A stretch of DNA of 64,000 bases from contig CAVWEY010000002.1 of the NCBI GenBank assembly GCA_963754135.1, forward strand, positions 1,054,001 through 1,118,000. Reading direction: 5' to 3'. Positions 45,181-53,951 of this stretch are shown here, piece by piece (the stretch's first letter is position 1; each line of letters opens with the position of its first letter). The stretch comes from JAJFUI01 sp963754135. GTDB taxonomy: Bacteria > Planctomycetota > Planctomycetia > Pirellulales > Thermoguttaceae. The notes below the pieces were generated by a model. It saw only the letters and a list, made by a program, of their open reading frames with translations. It did not search any database and had not been told where the DNA came from. Both the position numbers and the translations under genes were made by a program.

Positions 45181-47904
45181 ATGTCGCGCTCGGCGCAGGC
45201 GGGCATGATCGAGGATCACTTCGCGGGGCAGCCCCCGGATCGCCGCGCACTCGTCCACGCTGAAACCGGCCGACAAGAGCCGCCCCGTCCAATAGTGCGA
45301 GGGCTGGGCGGGAGAAGGTTCATCATTCATCATTCCACATTCATCATTTTCCTCCGCCTCGGCCACGATTTCCAGCAGCGTGGTTCCATAGCGCTCGGCC
45401 TTGGCGGGACCGATGCCCTTGAGTTCCAGCAGTTGTTGACGGGTGGTGGGGCGGCGGCGGGCCAGCTCCGAGAGCGTGCCATTGCTGAGGATGAAGTAGG
45501 CCGGCACGCCCGCCTCGTCCGCAACCTCTTCCCGCCAACGCTTGAGCGCGGCGAGGACCTCGGGGTCGGGAGAAGAAGGGGGAGGGGAAGACGAAAGGGG
45601 GAAGGCGGAAGGCGGAAGGCGAGTATCGGTTTCCAGTTCTCTCCCCCTTTCCCCCTTCCTCCTTCCGCCTTCCCCCCTTCAACTTCCGCAGCAGATCATC
45701 CGGTAGCGGCAAGGCACACCCCAACGCCGCCTTGCCGCGCATCACCTCGCCGCCAAACTCCGTCAGCTCGACCACCGGGCGGAAGCGGTCTACGTCGATC
45801 TGCTGGAGGCAGCGCAGCTCGATCAGGGCGTCGATGATCGCGATCACCTCCGGCTGCGTCAAGTGTTTCAACAGTCCGAACGTGCTCAGCTTGCGGAATC
45901 CCAGCTTTTTCACCTTGGCATCGCCGGAGCCGCAAAGCATCTTGGCGATGAGATTCTTGCCGCAGGAGCAGCGGGCCTGGGTGCGGGCCACGCCGCTGAG
46001 CACCTTGCGGGCGGCCTCCAGCACCTTCTCATCGGAATGCCCGGCTATGGCCGGCAAACGCCCGCCAACTGCGGTCGTGTCCGAGAAACGCCCGCTGACT
46101 GCGGTCGGCGGAGGCACTTCGTCCGGCGTCTCCCCCCGCGACTGCAATCGCGGGGCGTTAGACGACAAATTGCTCTCCTCCCTCCCCTCTTCCCTCTCCC
46201 CTTTCCCCTCGCCGTGCAGCCGGCAGTTGTCGCAGTGGCCGCAACGCTGGCCGTTCTCCTCGCCGAAATAGCGGAGAATCTCCCGCTGCCGGCACGAGCC
46301 GCTCTGGGCGAAGCGGACCACCCGTTCCAGCTTCTCGTATTCCAGGTCCTTGCGGCGCTGGAGGGCCTCGAAGTCGATTTCCAGTTCCGCGAACGGCTGG
46401 TCGCGGCGGATCATGCGGATCGCCCGGCCACGGAACGGCGGCACGTAGGTCAGCGCCTCCAGCTTGTTCAGCTCGCGCAAGCGCGTGGGCAATCGACGTC
46501 TGATCCAGCTCGTCGTGGACCGTCAACTCGCGGAAATTGAACTGCACCAATTCCTGCCGCCGCGGGCCGACGATCCGCTCGACCGCGTGCAACACCTTCC
46601 GCTGCGTCTTCGCCTGCTTGGGCAGAAGGTCCACCAGCGTCGGCAGGTCGCTGTCGATCCGCACGGAGGCCAGGTTTTGCGAGGCGATGAGCCGTTCCAG
46701 GACGCCCGCGCCTTCCAAGAGCTGCTCGCAGTTGCCCACGCCGTCGCTGCCAATGGGCAGCCCGAGCGTTTGCTTCAGTTCGTCCTGCGTCAGTTCGATG
46801 GGGTTTTCGTCGCGGCCGCGGAGGAAATCGTAGACCGCCTCGACGTGCTCGCGGTCGGGATAGGCGCTCTCGATGAAATACTCCTGGATGTAGCGGTCGG
46901 AGGCGTGGTAGAGCATGAGGCAGCGGGAAGGGGCGCCGTCGCGGCCCGCCCGCCCCGCCTCCTGATAGTACGCCTCGACGCTGCCGGGGACGTTGTAGTG
47001 GACGACGAAGCGGACGTCGGCCTTGTCGATGCCCATGCCGAAAGCGTTGGTGGCCACGACGATCTCCCGCCGCCCCCGCATGAAGTCCTCCTGGGCCTTG
47101 CGGCGTTGCTCGGGCAGCAGTCCGGCGTGGTAGACGGCCGTGCGGCGCTGGGCCTGCTCGGCCACCAGCTCGGCCACCTCTTCCGCCCGCTTGCGGGTCG
47201 AGGTGTAGATGATGCCCGCGCCGGGCGTGCGGCGGAGGAAAGCCACCAGCCGCTCGGGTTTCTCCCGCTCGCTCCGCGGCGACTGGACTTCGTAGAACAA
47301 GTTGGGGCGGGCGAAGCCGGTGATGTAGGTCTTAGGCTCGCGCAGGGCAAGCTGCTCGATGATGTCCCGCCGCACCCGGTCGGTGGCCGTGGCCGTCAGG
47401 GCGATGGTGGTCGGGTTGCCCAGCAAGCGGCGGAAATAGCCCAGCCGGGCGTAGTCGGGGCGAAAATCGTGCCCCCACTCGCTGATGCAGTGGGCCTCGT
47501 CCACCGCCAGCAGCTTCGGCCGCACCTGGCGCACCGCGTCCAGGAACCGCCCGCTGCGGAACCGCTCCGGCGAGACGTAGACCAGGCGGAACTCGCTCGC
47601 CGCCATCCGCTCGAGCCGGGCATACTGCTCGCCCGCCGGCAGCGCACTGTTGATGAAACTGACCGGCAGGCCCAACGCCTGGAGCTGATCGACCTGGTCC
47701 TTCATCAAGGCGATCAGCGGCGAGACAACCAGCGTCAGGCCGTCCAAGGCCATCGCCGGCAACTGGTAGCAGAGGCTCTTGCCGCCGCCCGTGGGCATGA
47801 CGCAGAGGCAGTCCTGGCCGGCCAAGACCGTGGCGATGACCCTCTCTTGCCCCTCGCGGAATGCTGAGGCCGAAGCGCGGCAGGTACGATTCCGGCGTCG
47901 TCAT
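45135..47904 (-). CDS. recQ: ATP-dependent DNA helicase RecQ with HRDC domain, multiple frameshifts
   Basis: SF2 3'-5' helicase. MTTPESYLPRFGLS at 47904 shifts frame near 47868 (one missing G) into FREGQERVIATVLAGQDCLC and Walker A VMPTGGGKSLCYQLPAM. Then come Walker B KLLAVDEAHCISEWGHDFRP, motif V GMGIDKADVRFVVHYNVPGS and motif VI YYQEAGRAGRDG. A second shift near 46490 leads into the RQC region with the zinc cluster (SCRQREILRYFGE, CGHCDNC). Low-complexity repeat-derived text lies at 46080-46200 and 45560-45690. A third shift in the latter leads to the HRDC domain ALKRWREEVADEAGVPAYFI, LELKGIGPAKAERYGTTLLE. The 3' end, SHYWTGRLLSAGFSVDECAA, then ends in the palindrome at 45135. Confidence 0.87.
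45555..45690. repeat. Purine/pyrimidine palindrome inside recQ
   Basis: A gggggaaggcggaaggcgga-type strand faces ccccttcctccttccgcctt, making a long hairpin. It lies between the RQC and HRDC parts of RecQ and coincides with a frame change. Confidence 0.75.
46060..46200. repeat. Repeat-derived insert in the RecQ interdomain region
   Basis: cgcccgccaactgcggtcgt at 46059 and cgcccgctgactgcggtcgg at 46091 are near-direct repeats. A hairpin around gactgcaatcgcggggcg follows, and a pyrimidine tract at 46170-46210. Encoded text: APRLQSRGETPDEVPPPTAV. It replaces the usual short linker after the zinc cluster. Confidence 0.55.
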
Positions 47905-48013
47905 CTCGTCTTTCTGGTCAAGCTTCGGAAGCGTCTGCACCCCAGTTGCACGAGGCCACCCCGATGATAGCCGGCAGGGGGTGGCAGGGCAAGAATGCAG
48001 GTCATTGCTCTGC
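47905..48013. other. Upstream region of recQ
   Basis: About 110 bases upstream of the recQ start and adjoining the inverted-repeat element. No gene seen. Confidence 0.4.
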
Positions 48014-48473
48014 GGGTGCATTCCGCACTTTGCAGGGTCGTTTACGACCCTTTCCGCCGAAGGCGGTATTAGGCCCGACGTTCACGTTGGGTTGGATGCT
48101 TTCTCGTGTTGGTGTACAAGGAGTTAAGGCGGGCAAAATAGCCCGAAGGGCTTGTGATAGGACAGCCCAGGGTTGCCGCTCTGAGCGGCTACCCTGGGAG
48201 GACGGTGGGACAGGACGATCATACCCCGAAGGGGTTTCGTAGAGCGGCGTAATGCTCGCCTACACAACCCTTTCAGGGTTAAACGGATAAGCATGGCCGT
48301 TTTCCCAGGGTAGCCGCTCGGAGCGGCAACCCTGGGCTGACTTATGCAATCCCTTCGGGATAAGAACGCTGCTCCCATTAAGCGGGAAAGGCGGACAGAC
48401 TCTAAACGGGCATCCGCGCCCTTAGCCGCCTCGTCGTACCGCTGAACGTTCGTTGCAAAGTGCGGAATGCACC
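48014..48473. repeat. 460-bp non-coding element bounded by perfect 20-base inverted repeats
   Basis: gggtgcattccgcactttgc (48014-48033) is exactly reverse-complementary to 48454-48473. Inside are several hairpins: agcccgaagggct near 48137, ccccgaagggg near 48224, aaccctttcagggtt near 48266, atcccttcgggat near 48350. There are also two inverted copies of a longer palindrome, ccagggttgccgctctgagc (48167 onwards) and its partner near 48307-48338. No credible coding frame on either strand. Confidence 0.8.
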
Positions 48474-48526
48474 CCGCTTTGCCGGACTCCCCCCTCCTTC
48501 CCCTTAACCCACTTGGGGGTGGAAAC

Positions 48527-48610
48527 GTGACGTAACTCCCCGCCACAGAGTTAATTTCGGAATTTTTTTCGATTCCGTGTCAGGAATCGCCCTTCGGCGG
48601 GCTATAGGCG
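48527..48610 (+). promoter_or_regulatory. Shared upstream module, copy 1 (PEP-CTERM cluster)
   Basis: cgtaactccccgccacagag, ttaatttcggaattttttt, gtgtcaggaatcgcccttcg and gcgggctatagg in order, starting about 190 bases before the ATG at 48717. The same string of blocks precedes the gene at 50880 and, more degenerately, 51678 and 52626. ggaat followed by 14 bases and ctata resembles an ECF-type -35/-10 layout; cgcccttcggcggg can form a hairpin. Confidence 0.6.
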
Positions 48611-48716
48611 GGTGAAACGAGGGCGCAAGGATGCGACGATGGCCGCAACCGGTTGTCGGGCCTTGAATCATGAGGGTGTTTGCCCCGGAAAGAATCAAGA
48701 AAAGGGAGATGCGATC

Positions 48717-49470
48717 ATGAGAGCGAAACTGATTTTCGGAGTCGGGCTCGTGTGTTGTGTGTTGGCGATGGCGCCGGCGGCGCGGGGAAGCATTGCCCTT
48801 ACCGTTCCGAGCGGGGGGGGAACCCAATACGACAACCTTTCGGGCAACGACGGGATGCTGTTCACGACCGACACGAGCATCTATGTTACGGCGCTCGACT
48901 ATTATGACTTCCACACGCCTGCCGGCACTCCCCTCGAAGCTGACCATCAGGTGGGGATTTATGCCTATACGACGAACCCAATAAGCGCCGTCCCCTTGGT
49001 CGAGGCCACGGTCGGGCCCAGTCAGTCCGGTATCAGGCGGGTTGGCCTACGAGAGCATCACCCCTTACCTGCTTCCGGCGGGTACTTACATGCTCGCAGG
49101 CTATTTTCCTTTCTACAACCTCGATGCTCAGGACAGTGGCCCCAACCAATACGGCATCCCGTTGAACACCATCGTTCCTGGCCCGGGCATCTCCCTGGAC
49201 AGTTATTCTTTCGACTTCAACGGAAGCCTAGACTACCCGACTCAGGAGGTGTATCAAGGTTATGACTATAGCCAAAGTGCTTTCCTCGGCCCGAACTTCG
49301 AGTCCTGCATTCCCGAGCCGGCCACGATGATCGTCTGGTCGTTGCTGGGGGCGGCGAGTTGGCTGGGGATGCGGGTCTGGCGGCAGGGACGGCGGGTGGG
49401 CCGGCAGCCCTGGTCCGACGGGAACCGCCAGGCGATCCATGAGATCATCGCCCGCGGGGTCCATCGCTAA
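48717..49470 (+). CDS. PEP-CTERM exported protein 1, frameshifted
   Basis: Exported protein with signal peptide MRAKLIFGVGLVCCVLAMAP then AARGSIAL, a beta-rich body (YDNLSGNDGMLFTTDTSIYV; SITPYLLPAGTYMLAGYFPF) and a C-terminal sorting signal PEPATMIVWSLLGAASWLGM followed by RVWRQGRR. One extra G near 49030 separates the two halves; deleting it gives QSVSGGLAYESITPYL. A gggaga Shine-Dalgarno precedes the ATG. The last 25 residues after the basic cluster are longer than usual. First of five such genes in a row. No exosortase gene is in the window. Confidence 0.82.
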
Positions 49471-49477
49471 AACTTGG

Positions 49478-49508
49478 GTTGGGGCGGCAGTTTAACTGCC
49501 ACCCCAAC
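49478..49508. repeat. Palindrome (gttggggcggcagtttaac)
   Basis: Second copy of the ttggggtggcagtt family, just after the first PEP-CTERM gene. It may act as a transcriptional stop. Confidence 0.8.
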
Positions 49509-49635
49509 GGAGGAGAGAATTGCGAGTCAAGTGTCTTTTTAACATAACGGCTGCTTCGGTTCCTTTCAGAGGCGGGCGCCTTGAACCGGAGCGGCGGACA
49601 ACGAATCGGCCCGCAGAGGGCCAAGGGAGGCTGAG

Positions 49636-50427
49636 ATGAAACGCTTTATGATTCTGGCCCTGTCCGTGGTCTTGGTGCTCTGGCTCGGCGGGGTGGCCGG
49701 GGCGTCGGTGTGGTACGAAATCAGTTTTACGGGTGCCGACATCTGGAATATGTCAGCGGACAACGCGAGCCAGGCCGCTTGGCAGCAGGCGGCGCCGAGA
49801 CGCTACAACACTTTCGACGCAAACGGAGACTACGTAATTAACGCTACGACGTACGGCGTCAACGGCCCTACGGCGTCGACGGCGGCAAACCTGGGGTTCA
49901 ATGCGTGGGCAGCGGGTGCCGGTAGCACCTTCGCCTTCCAGTCGATCAACCTTTGGGGTGCGGGCGGATCGGCGGCACTCTACTGGGGCGAGACTTACCA
50001 GTCGGTCGGCACACCGGGCCCTGATTATGGCGTCAGTTCCTGGAAACTGGTTTCCGCGCCTCCGGGGTGGCAGTCTTCAATTGTCGAAGGCGGCCAGGGG
50101 TACTCGGCCAGCCCAACCCAAGCCTTCCCGTATTGGACGTATGGAACGGGCACGGCGTTGAGCCAAGCGAACAAGGACGACCCCTCTTTCGTTTGGACGT
50201 ACATGGTGGATATCGCGAATCCTGAAACCGCAATCGTCGACGGCAAAATCGCAGTCTGGTTCGGCGGGTTCAGTGACGACCTTAATGGGACAGGGCCCGA
50301 TAACTACGAGGTCGCCGGCGTGATGTACCTGACCCCCATTCCCGAACCCACCACGATCCTCGTGTGGGGTCTGCTGGGCGTGGCTGTCGTCGGCTTCCGC
50401 GCGTGGCGGCGCCGCCGGGCGGCCTGA
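49636..50427 (+). CDS. PEP-CTERM exported protein 2
   Basis: Intact 263-residue protein. Signal peptide MKRFMILALSVVLVLWLGGV AGAS, a body rich in Trp, Gly, Thr and Tyr (FNAWAAGAGSTFAFQSINLW, YWTYGTGTALSQANKDDPSF), and sorting signal PEPTTILVWGLLGVAVVGF then RAWRRRRAA. The ATG follows aagggaggctgag. Its upstream region (49509-49635) does not contain the shared module found before its neighbours. No enzymatic motif was recognised; such proteins are usually surface or extracellular-matrix components. Confidence 0.85.
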   Translation: MKRFMILALSVVLVLWLGGVAGASVWYEISFTGADIWNMSADNASQAAWQQAAPRRYNTFDANGDYVINATTYGVNGPTASTAANLGFNAWAAGAGSTFAFQSINLWGAGGSAALYWGETYQSVGTPGPDYGVSSWKLVSAPPGWQSSIVEGGQGYSASPTQAFPYWTYGTGTALSQANKDDPSFVWTYMVDIANPETAIVDGKIAVWFGGFSDDLNGTGPDNYEVAGVMYLTPIPEPTTILVWGLLGVAVVGFRAWRRRRAA

Positions 50428-50452
50428 GCGGACCAAACCAAAAGCCTCCACT

Positions 50453-50484
50453 GTTGGGGTGGCAGTTGACCTGCCGCCCCAGCC
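50453..50484. repeat. Palindrome (gttggggtggcagttgacc)
   Basis: Third copy of the ttggggtggcagtt family, after PEP-CTERM gene 2 and upstream of its terminator-like hairpin. Confidence 0.8.
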
Positions 50485-50508
50485 GGGGAAAATCCGAGAG
50501 CCAAACCA

Positions 50509-50537
50509 AGGGCCGCCCCCAGCGGGCGGCCCTTTTT
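50509..50537 (+). terminator. Rho-independent-type terminator after PEP-CTERM gene 2
   Basis: agggccgccc + ccagc + gggcggccct followed by tttttc: a perfect 9-10 base GC stem with a short loop and a T-tract. Confidence 0.8.
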
Positions 50538-50574
50538 CGTCGGCCCATTGGCCAGCCCCGGCCGTCCGCCGTCT

Positions 50575-50649
50575 GCCCTTTGCGGCTTCGCGCCTTGGCG
50601 TGAGACCTGGCAGACTGATCTCGCGCCAAGGCGCAAAGCCGCAAAGGGC
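50575..50649. repeat. Palindrome with 26-base arms (gccctttgcggcttcgcgcc)
   Basis: Arms 50575-50600 and 50624-50649 are reverse complements with one mismatch. An imperfect relative (gccaaggcgcaaagg) is at 14680-14750. Confidence 0.8.
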
Positions 50650-50736
50650 CACGCTTTCCCATTCCCCCTTGCCGCCTTCCCCTTTGCCGCCTTCCCCTTT
50701 TTCCTTTCCTTAACCCGGCTGGCGGTGAAGAAGTGG

Positions 50737-50815
50737 CGTAACTCCCCGCCACAGAGTTAATTTTGGAATTCTTTTCGATTCGATGTCAGTAATCGCCCTT
50801 CGGCGGGCTATAGGT
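50737..50815 (+). promoter_or_regulatory. Shared upstream module, copy 2 (PEP-CTERM cluster)
   Basis: cgtaactccccgccacagag, ttaattttggaattctttt, gatgtcagtaatcgcccttc and ggcgggctatagg in the same order as copy 1, about 65 bases before the ATG at 50880. The two copies are nearly identical over about 75 bases although the genes' coding sequences differ. Confidence 0.65.
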
Positions 50816-50879
50816 GGTCGGAAAGCGGGCGGAATGAGAAACCAACGGTTGTGGCATTCTTACAAAAAGGGGAGTTGCC

Positions 50880-51588
50880 ATGAGAGCGAAAGTTATCCTG
50901 TTGAGCATCGTCATCGGGTGCGGCGTTTTATATGGCGGGCCAGCGGCCGCTGCCGTAGGCGACCGGGCATGGAGTCTTGGCCAACAATGGGACATATTCT
51001 GGGCGTCCGTCTGGCCCGCCACGTTGACGCCCGACCAGGAGAAAGCGGCCAATGATTACGTGACCTCAGTGGAAGACAAGGTACTACGGCACGACGCTTG
51101 GATATTCAATGGTTGGCCAATCGGAGGAGGACGGATCGTGGTTGACCGATTTGATCCCGGGTTCCGCATCACCAACAACAGTCGCACTGACTTTTGGCTG
51201 GGCTGATCCGGCCACCGGGGCGCCTGTGAGCGGCGGCCCGGCAATTGGAAGCGTTAAGTATTACGCTTTTGTGGGAACGGCATCGACGCCGATCAGCCTC
51301 GACCTGAATGACCCGACGGTTTGGTCGTTAGTGGGCACATCGGCCGCTTCGTCGAGTGATTACTTGTATGAGTACACGTTCCCGACCTCTGAGCAGATTA
51401 TTGTGGCAGAGCCATTTGATGGCTCCGGCGATCCGATATTGTTGGGGGGAGTTGACGGCTACAACGCGGCGCTCGACGACGAAATGATCGTCGTGACCCC
51501 CGAACCCGCTACCATCATCGTCTGGCCGCTGTTGGGGCTGGTATCGTTGGTTGCCGTGCGCGTCTGGCGGCGTCTCCGATCGCGGTAA
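50880..51588 (+). CDS. PEP-CTERM exported protein 3, frameshifted
   Basis: Signal peptide MRAKVILLSIVIGCGVLYGG PAAAAVGD, then WSLGQQWDIFWASVWPATLT. An extra base near 51070 shifts the frame; the second frame reads RYYGTTLGYSMVGQSEEDGS and continues LTFGWADPATGAPVSGGPAI to the sorting signal PEPATIIVWPLLGLVSLVA with VRVWRRLRSR. A gggag-type Shine-Dalgarno (aaaaggggag) precedes the ATG. Its 5' region holds the best-preserved second copy of the shared upstream module. Function unknown. Confidence 0.8.
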
Positions 51589-51603
51589 GGCGGGAAATCC
51601 CCC

Positions 51604-51650
51604 CGCAGAGTTAATTTCGGAATTTTCGCACGATTTTTTGTCAGGAATCA
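51604..51650 (+). promoter_or_regulatory. Shared upstream module, partial copy 3
   Basis: gcagagttaatttcggaatt, tttttgtcaggaatcacgg. It contains the first half of the module but lacks the gcgggctatagg end, and it begins only 74 bases before the ATG at 51678. Confidence 0.5.
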
Positions 51651-51677
51651 CGGCCAATCTTCTGAAAGAGGTGACCT

Positions 51678-52435
51678 ATGAAAAGGGTTGCTGCAATTCT
51701 GGTTCTGTTCTCGCTGGGGCTGTTCTCTCTGACGCCCTGCCCGGCACTGGGCAGCGTGAACATCTTTGCCAATCCGCAAGTCGGTGAGCAGGTCGTCTTC
51801 ACCGGCGGAAATGGAGTCAACGACGGCGGCCCGTTCTTGGGCACACTGAGCGACGGGAGCACCTGGTCCACGTTCTGCGTCGAGGCGGACGGCTCCGTCG
51901 AGTGGTTTGTGCCGGGGGCCCAGTACAACGTGCTGAGCACCAATGCCGTAACGGCGACCGCCAGCGGCAACACCGTGACGAACGAGGCAAAATGGCTCTA
52001 CTGGCAATATGGGACCAACCCGTCGGCAATTACAGCGGTGGTGGACGGCGTGGTCCACACCTACGACGACTCGAATCTCGCCAAGGCAGAGCTTCAGGAA
52101 GCGATTTGGAAGGGCGTTGATCGTCCTGACGCCCACGGCGGGGGACGCTCGTCGATCCGCCGAACGGCGAAGCGTGTGACGACGTGGCTGCGGCCTGGTA
52201 CGCCGTGGCCGAGACCGCGGTGGAGGCCGCAGAGGACGCAGGCATCGATCTGCCGTGTTTCGACGACGTTTTGGTCGTAAACCCCGGCCCCGCGCCCCCC
52301 GGCTACCCCGGCTACGGCGAGGCCCAAAGCATGTTGTATGCGATCCCAGAGCCGGCCGCGATGATCGTGTGGTTGCTGCTGGGGATGGCGACCTGGCTGG
52401 GCGTGGGGGTCTGGCGGCGTCGACAGGCAGGATAA
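51678..52435 (+). CDS. PEP-CTERM exported protein 4, frameshifted
   Basis: Signal peptide MKRVAAILVLFSLGLFSLTP CPALGS, then a domain with QVGEQVVFTGGNGVNDGGPF, STWSTFCVEADGSVEWF and AKWLYWQYGTNPSAITAVVD, QEAIWKG. This resembles other PEP-CTERM proteins with a STFCVE-x-LYxxY-x-AIW pattern. The frame changes near 52110-52140; the second frame reads AAAWYAVAETAVEAAEDAG and the sorting signal PEPAAMIVWLLLGMATWLGV then GVWRRRQAG. A gaaagaggtg Shine-Dalgarno is seen. The fifth gene has the same body pattern, so the two may be paralogues. Confidence 0.78.
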
Positions 52436-52509
52436 TTGGCGGCGCCTGCCGCGATAGCGCGGTGCATATTGCCACCCGTTAGTTGGGTTTACGCCCCCAC
52501 ATTGGAAAC

Positions 52510-52568
52510 TTTTTTGGAATTTCCGCATAGCCGCATGTCAGGAATGGCGGGTCGGCGGGCTATAGGTG
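52510..52568 (+). promoter_or_regulatory. Shared upstream module, copy 4 (PEP-CTERM cluster)
   Basis: ttttttggaatttccgcata, gcatgtcaggaatggcgggt and cggcgggctataggtggg. It retains the gtcaggaat and gcgggctatagg blocks at the same spacing as copies 1 and 2, about 60 bases before the ATG at 52626. Confidence 0.6.
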
Positions 52569-52625
52569 GGTGGAAGAGCGGGGGCAATGTATTCCCAGAA
52601 TCCGACCTTGGAGAAGGAGCATCTT

Positions 52626-53453
52626 ATGAGGCGATTTGCGGGCGTTTTGGCGGTTTCCATCGTGCTATTGGGCGCAGGCTGGGCACAGGCGTCGCTCACC
52701 AACATCAGAGTGTGCGCAGGCGACTATGTCGAAATGTCGTTCGGTTCCCAGTATTATGTGGAGAACAGCGAAACCGGCGGCGAGTTCGGAATGACGGTCT
52801 TTGACAAAGACAAGAACCCGATAGGGACATTTTATACGTTCTGCACGACCCGACCACGTTCATGGACATCGGCGTACTTTACAAGGTCAATAAGGTGACT
52901 GATTCGAACTATCTGGGCTACAACCTCAGTCCCTACGGCAAGTGGATCTACTACGAGTACGCGAAGAATGACAACGGCACTGCACTTCCGTCGTACATTC
53001 CCGGTCACACAACCACAACGTCCAACCCGAACGGTGTCGCTATAGCCGGGGGAGACACCTTCAGTGCCCAGGTGGCGGGCGCCATTCAAGAGGGAATTTG
53101 GAGCCAGTTGACGGACAACGGCGTCGTCGATTGGCCGGCAACGGGCTGGGGGTCGCCCACCGACCCAACCAACGCCTACAACACGGTTTCGGCTGCTGAG
53201 AGTTGGTCTTCCCATTTTCAGAGCAACGACGACCCCACCTTCGCTACCTATGAGAACGCTATTGGGATTGCCCAATTGCAGTTGACTGCGGACGGGGTAA
53301 CCCAGGACGAGCAGAACCAGAATGGTTATGACGTGTGTGATGAACCAAGGTGGAGGGCCGCCGATCCCCGAGCCGGCCACCATCGTCGTCTGGTCGCTGC
53401 TGGGGGCTGCCGGTTGGCTGGGGATGAGGGTCTGGCGGCGGCGGGCGGCGTGA
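52626..53453 (+). CDS. PEP-CTERM exported protein 5, two frameshifts
   Basis: Signal peptide MRRFAGVLAVSIVLLGAGWA QASLTNI, then VCAGDYVEMSFGSQYYVENS and IGTFYTFC. A shift near 52840 leads to PTTFMDIGVLYKVNKVTDSN, WIYYEYAKNDNGTALPSYIP, and AGAIQEGIWSQLTDNGVVDW. A second shift near 53335 restores the first frame with GGPPIPEPATIVVWSLLGAA and GWLGMRVWRRRAA, stopping at 53451-53453. The TFCTE-like, YYEY and AIQEGIW pattern parallels gene 4. A gagaaggagc Shine-Dalgarno precedes the ATG. The end of the five-gene cluster, followed by a terminator-like hairpin. Confidence 0.8.
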
Positions 53454-53484
53454 GTTGCCGCCGGGAACAGGGGGACAAGCTTCA

Positions 53485-53510
53485 AGGGCCATCCTGACGG
53501 GTGGCCCTTT
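53485..53510 (+). terminator. Terminator-like hairpin after the PEP-CTERM cluster
   Basis: agggccatcctgacgggtgg then cccttt: stem agggcca / tggccct followed by tttctc. Confidence 0.65.
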
Positions 53511-53626
53511 CTCATTTACCCCCCTCGGGCCAAGTGGACTGGACGGGGCGGCGGCGACGCGGTAGCATACCGGGCGCTGGAACGGCCCTTGCCTAGCTCG
53601 ATTCGACCGCGCAAAAGGGGACAACC

Positions 53627-53836
53627 ATGGCGGACAAGGCTACTGACGTGGCAATCAGCTACGTCGTCCCGGCCGATAGCGTAGCCTCGGGGCTTGACCT
53701 GCTGCAAAAGGCGCCGGGCGAAGGTTGCCGGGTTGTCGATCTGTTCCTGACCTCCGGTACACCAGGTGGTCCAGACAGCTCTTCGGGCCACGCGGTGGTC
53801 ACCGTGCTCGTTGATCGCCGCCGGCCGCCAGATTGA
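53627..53836 (+). CDS. Small hypothetical protein
   Basis: A 69-residue frame, MADKATDVAISYVVPADSVA to VVTVLVDRRRPPD, preceded by aaaagggga at good spacing. Base composition and codon usage look like a host gene. No membrane segment or known domain. It follows the PEP-CTERM terminator and precedes the heptose genes by about 115 bases. It might be a real small protein, but the sequence gives no function. Confidence 0.5.
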   Translation: MADKATDVAISYVVPADSVASGLDLLQKAPGEGCRVVDLFLTSGTPGGPDSSSGHAVVTVLVDRRRPPD

Positions 53837-53951
53837 CGGCCGGCAAGTCGTCTCAAACGGGTGTTGACACGTCTTGTTCCGGTGGTTACATTTCTTGCCG
53901 TGTCACGTCAAGCCGATAGATTGCTGCTTGTGGCAAGAGCGTGCAACTGAT

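Noticed and set aside
48527..48610. Sigma-54 promoter
   Set aside because: No GG-N10-GC pair of the -24/-12 type was found at a sensible distance in the shared module.
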